Source: Cryptomeria japonica
Lineage: Eukaryota > Streptophyta > Pinopsida > Cupressales > Cupressaceae
DNA length: 64,000 bases
Assembly: GCF_030272615.1 (NCBI RefSeq)
Contig: NC_081415.1
Location: 194,168,695 to 194,232,694 of the forward strand
Direction: 5' to 3'
Shown here: positions 58,380 through 64,000 of the stretch, one piece after another
Position numbering within the stretch: the stretch's first letter is position 1
Layout: the number at the start of each line of letters is the position of its first letter
The notes under the pieces: generated by a model
Told to the model about the DNA's origin: nothing
Database searches by the model: none
What the model saw: the letters and a program-made list of their open reading frames with translations, nothing else
Program-made: the position numbers and the translations under genes

Positions 58380-59446
58380 TTAAGAATTATGATTAATGAT
58401 GCCACATTGCTTCATCTGGATACGGTCCAGTTCAAACAAGGATTTCACCTCACACGCAAGATTACTCTCACCATAAATCGTAATGATTTTTTTCAGAACT
58501 GTAGGCCAAGTTGGCAGCTCAATCAGCACACGTGTTAGCTTCCCTATAAACATGTGTGAAAACACACATATCAAATGTTTCACTAATTTCCTTCGTAGCT
58601 TTGATTGCATTGTTTATAGACCAAGAGGGCAGGAACACCTTATTCAAACAGTTTATAATATTCAAAGAGTCACCTTCACACCATACTCTGGTACAATTGG
58701 CTTTCTTAGCTAGAACCATCGCATGATAAGTAGCAATGACCTCAACAACATGATTAGTTTGACTACCAATAGGAATACATTTAATGGTTTTTCATTTTTC
58801 CCATTCATCCCTTAAAACCACACCACACCCCGCATTGCCAGGGTTACCCTTTGAAGCGCCATCGAAGTTAATTTTCATCCATCCATTAGGAGGGCTTTCC
58901 CATTTCACATCTTCTCTAGGATTATCCCGTAAGATGTCACTTCCCTTTAATCTCCAATTCTTGAAAATGATATGATCATCCTTATCTTTGGGGTTGGCTA
59001 TTCCACCCATGATGTTGATATTCTCCACCATATTTTGTTTGATTTTCTCAAAAAATATTTGAGCTTTAGATGCCTTATCTCTGAACACTCTTTCATTTCT
59101 CTCTTTCCATATTCCCCAGCAAATATGAGGTAAAGCCAATCTCCATAACAAAATTATAGACTTATTCCTTGAGGGATGATGCCATGAATTAAAAACATCT
59201 TGGGCAGATTCTGGAAAGACCCAACTGATATTGAAGTAATCCAGACATCTAGCCCAAATGTCAACAGAGAAGGGATAGTGGAAGAACAAGTGATTAATGG
59301 TTTCCTCATTCTGCATACAAAGAAGACAAATACTAGGCATACAAAATTCTTTAGTTTTGAGATTATCAATAGTCAAAATTTTATTTTGAAGGACAATCTA
59401 GAAAAAAATATTAATTTTGGGAATTAGGCCTTTCACCCAAGCCTTG
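58380..59446 (-). pseudogene. 5'-truncated LINE: zinc-binding reverse transcriptase end and RNase H
   Basis: Minus-strand reading begins abruptly at 59446 with KAWVKGLIPK, then LTIDNLK and CLLCMQNEETINHLFFHY, the zf-RVT zinc-binding module found after L1-type reverse transcriptase. A linker with WGIWKERNERVF follows. RNase H begins at about 58870 with MKINFDGASKGNPGNAG (first catalytic Asp) and continues through CEGDSLNII at about 58680 and a final HVYREANTCAD at about 58520. Stops interrupt the last third. The abrupt start fits the 5' truncation usual for LINE insertion. The 3' end is not clear, and no poly(A) follows at 58380. Confidence 0.8.
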
Positions 59447-60130
59447 TAGTTAGTTCATAGTGACCCCATGTCTTTTCTTACTTCATCTTTTTCAAGGGAA
59501 AAGTATGTGTTCACATTCGTTGATTACTTCTCTACACATACATACATGGGTGTACATCCTTAAGTATAATAGTGATGTCTCTATTTCCTTTAGGAAGTAC
59601 AAGGCATTTATAGAGAAGCAGTCTAATCTTTCTATTAGGAAAATACACAAAGATTATGGGGGAGTATGTCAATCAGGCATTTCAAGATTTTTGCACTAAG
59701 CACGGAATCCTATGTCATCTTACAACATCATATACCCCTCAGTAGAATGGTGTTGTCAAGTAGAATAACTAAAAAGTATGGGAGATGACTAATTGCATGA
59801 TTTAGTCTTGGGATATTGATATTGCTTTTTGGGTTGAGGCAATGAATTGTGCTGATTACATTCAAAATCATATGCCTCATAAGGCATTGTGTCATTTGAC
59901 TCCTAAGGAGGCTTTGTCCCATGTCAAGCCTGATGTATCTTCATTTAGAGTCTTTGGGAGTGAGTCTTGGGCATTTATTCCAAATGCATAAAGAAAATCC
60001 ATGGAGAGAAAGAGCCAACCACTCAACTTTGTTGGCTACTATGAGGATTCTAAGGTTCATAGATTGTTTGATCCTATTTCTAGAGAGGTCTTGTTTCAGT
60101 CAGATGTCTAGTTTGATGAGCTGTATCCTC
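59447..60130 (+). pseudogene. Copia integrase core, continuation of the base element
   Basis: The + strand reading starts LVHSDP and continues KYVFTFVDYFSTHTYMGV, KYKAFIEKQS, IRKIHKDYGG and TTSYTPQ-NGV (stop in place of Gln), the Copia integrase core in decayed form. Later it reads SSFRVFGSESWAFIP and LNFVGYYEDSKVHRLFDP, the C-terminal region. The second catalytic Asp in KDYGG is present, though its surroundings are changed. The first residues are exactly those missing after 29023. Both parts belong to the same Copia branch by eye, so I read them as one element split by insertion. Confidence 0.75.
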
Positions 60131-61510
60131 TAATGGAATCTTTGTCACCAACTTTTCTATCACTTCCTACTCCTCCTTTCATAATCAAGTAGAACCAAGA
60201 TATCGAAAGGATAGAATAAAACATAAAGTTTAGGTTAGATTCATCAATGAAGAGATTGTTATTGAAAGGAATGAAACATGAGACTTAGTAGATCCTCCAC
60301 TAGAAAAGCATGTTATTGGGATGAAGTGAATTTTATAAAATAAAATATAAAATTGATTATCCACTAGAAGATATAACTAGACTCCTAGCTAAATGCTTCT
60401 CACATCAAATATTTATCAATTACAATGAAACATATGCTCCAATTATAAGATTGAACACCATAAGGACTATTTTGGCATTAGTAGAACAATTTAAGTGGGT
60501 GGTATATCAATTCAATTTTAAATTAACATTTTTGAGTGGATTTATAGATTAATAAGTATTTCCAAATTAACCGCTATATTATGAAATTGAAAGAAAATAA
60601 CAAAAAAATAATAAATTAAAATAGGCTTTTTACAAGCTTAAGCAAGTACCAAGAGTCTAGTATAGAGAATAGATGAGTATTTTCAAAAAAGTAGCTTCCT
60701 TAAGAATGAAAGTTAATATATACTATCAAATTAGTAGGTACTAATAATTTACTTATGGTCTATCTATATGTTGATAAATTTCATTTACACGTGTAATAGA
60801 AAAGTGCTAATAGAGTAATTCAAAATGCCCATATAGAATAAATTGTAGATGATACATTTGGGTTTAATACATTACATTGTTGGATTAGAAGATAGAAAAT
60901 AATGAAAAAACTAAATTCTTACAAGAAAATATGCAATTAACTTACTAGGCAACTTTAGAAGGAAAATTTGTAAACTAATAAACACAACCTTGAATGTGAA
61001 CAAGAAGATCGTTAAGGATGACATTAATGAAAAGATAAATACAAAGTTATATAAAGAAAAAAAATTATAAAAATTATGCATCTTATTGTCACTAAAATAG
61101 GCATCATGTATGTTGTAATTTTGGTTCCAAGATTTATGCAAAATCTAAGTGAGATTCATTTATGTGTTGTAAAACGAATATAGACAGCTTTATATTTTAT
61201 ATGTATCAACTAATAATTTTGGGTTAATTAGATATACATATAATGTTTGGATTAGATTTATTGATAATTGAATAAGTAATTTAGGATATGTATTTAGCTT
61301 GGGATCATAAGAAATTTTGTTTTTAATTAAATAATCAACTATTTCACTATATCAATAAGTAAAATATATTACAACATTAATTTGTCAAAGGATTTGACCA
61401 AAAACAATTTTATTAGACTTGAGACAAAAAATTAAAACAATAATTATTTAGTGTGATAATTTTAGAAATGTATATAACTTACAAGTGAAATTTAAAGCTT
61501 AAATAATCTA
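60131..61510 (+). pseudogene. Copia reverse transcriptase and RNase H remnant of the base element
   Basis: Pieces in changing phases: ETWDLVDPP (as ET-DLV with a stop) and VIGMK at about 60270-60325, NYNETYAPIIRLNTIRTILALV at about 60419-60485, VVYQFNF, and a decayed YVDKF in place of YVDD near 60766-60780. RNase H-like phrases follow (SEIHLCVVKRI at about 61147, LGYVFSLGS at about 61275). Stops and frameshifts are dense, so this is the oldest recognisable layer. No 3' LTR was found to its right. Confidence 0.65.
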
Positions 61511-61985
61511 ATATAAATAGTAAAATCATAGATACAAATAGAAATAACCAAACAAGAAATGCAAACTATTACAAAAGATACATGTACATAAACCCTTGCA
61601 AGAAAAACTCCACACCCTAAAAGATTTGAATCTTGTATTAATCCTTCAATAAAGTTACATCATTACAACTTCTCTCTTTGAATTGTAGCACTTTGTTACT
61701 TCAACCTACAAAATAATTTACTTTTATCTTATTCAAAGCTCCAATATGTAGTGAAATGTAATACAATAAATCATAAATGATTTTTAATACCATGGACTAA
61801 AACCATGATCCAAGTGGTCTACATGCAAAATATACCTCTTGACAAGCTTTCATAAGTTACAAGCATCTTTCTAGAAGCTCCTAGAATTTTATAATGCACT
61901 TGAATGTCAAATTCACTAAGGGACAAAAATAGCCCACTCGAAGAATAAATAACACCCCTCACTAGGTGTTGGGACCACCCCCTCC
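61511..61985. other. Unassigned AT-rich DNA
   Basis: I see no motif. It separates the base Copia element from a LINE remnant. The 3' LTR of the base element would be expected near here, but I could not match it to 3107-4355. Confidence 0.4.
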
Positions 61986-62898
61986 TAGACCTTTTACCAC
62001 TATTGGTGGATAGAGCTTTGCTTGTGTGGCCAGATCTATTGTTGCTCATCCTCCCAAGAGAAATATTTTCCTCTTCCTTGTGCCAAGAGCTCCCCTATTG
62101 TGGTTTGTGTCCAAGATGTGATAGAAAATGTTACTTTCTACCAACATTGTGGGTTGTTGTGCAGATTTGTTGGGTTTTGGCCTTCTCTACCTAATCTAAA
62201 TTATTGGGTGAGTGATTCTTGGAAGCCTTTGGTTGTTGGTAACATTGAGATTTTCCCTTATGCTAAGGGTTTTTTCATTACTTCCTTTGCTTCTTTTGAT
62301 GACTGTGACTTGGTGTTGGGAAAATTATGGGCTTGGGGAGTTAACTCTTTTTTGGTCAAACCCTAAACAACTTCTTTTAAACCCTATTATTGAATCACTC
62401 AATGTGCATCTAGTATGGGTTCTCCTTCCCAATCTTCCTCTTCATTTTTGGGAGCATTCTTGTTAGGAGGCCATTGGCAAATCTATTGGTTGATTCTTGA
62501 AGGTTGATGATTCCACATCTCTCATGGGTTATTATACTTTTTCTCGCATTTTAATCAACATTGATATCTCTATGCCTCTCTCTAGGCCATAGACTCAACC
62601 GTTGGATTATGAGGGCCACCCCTTTTGTTATCATAGATGCTTTTCAACTGGTCACTTAACTTCATATTGTTCTCTCTCACATCCTAAAGGTGTTTCTACT
62701 TGGTGGAAAGATGCTAGTGCCTATCATTTGACTATCAAGGCTCTTGATTTTGATGACTCTTCATACATTGATGATGACTCCTCTTGGGATGAGGTTGTGC
62801 CTCTTACTACTGTTGTGGTCTTTGTTGACTCCTTAGATACTACTAGTGTGACTTCCTCAAGCCTTGAGTTTTTTACTCCTATTGCTCCTATTTTGTAG
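61986..62898 (+). pseudogene. LINE ORF1-like protein (DUF4283 and zinc knuckle)
   Basis: Readings in two phases give FYQHCGLLCRFVGFWPSL and YAKGFFITSFASFDDC, then LVWVLLPNLPLHFWEHS, YYTFSRILINIDISMPLSRP and LDYEGHPFCYHRCFSTGHLTSYC. This order matches plant L1-type ORF1: a DUF4283 domain followed by a CCHC knuckle. The first Cys of the knuckle appears displaced (Y-x2-C-x4-H-x4-C). ORF1 proteins bind LINE RNA. One frameshift at about 62360 and several stops make it inactive. Downstream endonuclease and reverse transcriptase are absent. Confidence 0.72.
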
Positions 62899-63263
62899 CA
62901 ACAGTCTGCTCCTAGTGTTCTACTTTTGTTGTTGTTGTTCTACTTCAACAACCTACTCTAGGTGCAGACAAACACTCTGAGGGGATTACCCAGTGAGATC
63001 CCACTTGCAACTATGTTCCTAATAATAGTATTTCCTAGACTATTATTTTTCATAGGTGAAAAGGTAAGTCTTTGCCCCCCAAACTCTTTTGTGTCGAGGT
63101 GTGGGCGATTCTCCCCACTATTGAGTTGGGTTCATAGCTTTTTGCTATTATATTGTTGATGATTTGGTAGGTATTTTAATAGTGGTCTGTTGACCTACTA
63201 TAATGGCCTATTAAACCTAAACTTGTATAGGGTCAACGTGTTAGGCCCAATATGGAAAGCTAA
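62899..63263. other. Unassigned DNA
   Basis: Nothing recognised between the LINE remnant and the LTR. A 65-codon frame at 62962-63159 has no known motif. Confidence 0.4.
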
Positions 63264-64000
63264 TGTACTGAGAGGGGAGGGGTGAATGAGTACCTTCAAA
63301 ACTTTTCTTTAATAATAACCTTACTGTTATGCATAAACAAAATAGTGGAGTAACATAAAATTAAGTTAAAACAAATAGATAACAATCATAAATGATTCAC
63401 TCCATAACACATATATTTTGGTTACGCAGAAACTCTTGGTTAGAGAGAAAAACTGCGGTGGGGATGGCACCCACAACTTCACTACTGCAATAATAAAGAT
63501 GCTCGGTTAGAGCTACATTTAGCTATTTCTGATAGCTTACCCTGTTAGGAGTAACAAGATCTATTAGATCTACCTTGCTAAAGGATTTCACAACATTTAT
63601 TCTGAATGTTGCACCTGGTTAGAGGCTTTACAATTTATAGACTTGGTTAGAGTCTTTTACCGTGTTAAAGGTTTCTCTTTCAACTTCACAATATTACAAT
63701 AAAATCATTACAAACATCTGCAACTTTACATCTGAAATGTTATAGCAGATTCTATGTGCTCAGAATAAGATTACCTTGCTTATAGCATACCTCGATAACC
63801 CATATAGTAACTTGGTAAACCCTTCTGTTTACTCTGTTCTTCGACTGTTCTCTGAAAACCTTCTCAATGACCTCTGTGTCTCTGTAACAGTCTTCCTTCA
63901 TACATATATGCACACACCTTGCTCTTAATTCATGCTATTTAAATAGATCTCTTAAAATGGTGATCCAATTCATTTCTTCGATCTTACAAACAAGATTCCT
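63264..64000 (-). mobile_element. Copia-type LTR, minus strand, cut by the window end
   Basis: The left edge TGTACTGAGAGGGGAGGGGTGAAT is the complement of a pyrimidine run and CTCAGTACA that ends Copia LTRs. Repeated phrases such as TTAGAG-CTTTAC and CCTTGCTAAAGG resemble the middle of other Copia LTRs here. The start of the LTR lies beyond 64000, so full element and solo LTR cannot be told apart. Confidence 0.6.

Overview
This is plant nuclear DNA made almost entirely of transposable elements. It is AT-rich and shows no intact host gene, no rRNA or tRNA gene and no CRISPR array. The large LTR retrotransposons, Copia primer-binding sites of the TGGTATCAGAGC type, L1-type LINE pieces and deep nesting suggest a large-genome seed plant. 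A gymnosperm is my best guess, but the sequence alone does not fix the species.

The layout reads best as insertions inside insertions. The base layer is an old, decayed Copia element on the + strand. Its probable 5' LTR ends at 4355 with a primer-binding site, gag starts at 7271, gag-protease-integrase resumes at 27953-29023, and the integrase core, reverse transcriptase and RNase H lie at 59447-61510. Three insertions split it. A minus-strand solo LTR (5640-7231, TSD CAAAT) lies in the leader. A second solo LTR (7759-27947, TSD ACTCT/ACTCC) splits gag. A composite insertion (about 29024-59446) splits integrase. The second solo LTR is itself split by a 19-kb Copia-type element (8655-27664, TSD TCTTG). 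That element carries gag and a second long ORF but no recognisable pol. It is in turn interrupted by an approximately 11-kb DNA transposon (about 14.24-25.5 kb) with two convergent genes: a multi-exon accessory gene (+) and a DDE-like transposase (-). The transposase is broken by a further solo LTR (23474-24895, TSD ACATG). Five layers are therefore stacked here.

The composite insertion at 29-59 kb holds an LTR-like stretch (31.6-33.8 kb), an 11.8-kb LTR element without recognisable coding capacity (33830-45614, TSD CATTT, LTRs about 1% different), a near-complete but dead Copia element (48608-56288, TSD CTTTT), a broken coiled-coil gene (minus, 58347-56575) and a 5'-truncated LINE (minus, 59446-58380). 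Right of the base element are a LINE ORF1 remnant (61.99-62.9 kb) and a minus-strand LTR running off the window end (63264 onward).

No gene here looks able to work now. The coding regions are damaged mainly by nonsense codons that C-to-T (or G-to-A) change can explain, as expected for long-silenced methylated DNA. The most unusual material is the DNA transposon with its unclassified transposase and unknown partner gene, the gag-plus-ORF2 element with four zinc knuckles, and the non-coding LTR element with a long foldback, several tandem arrays and two clusters of a short CpG-containing word.
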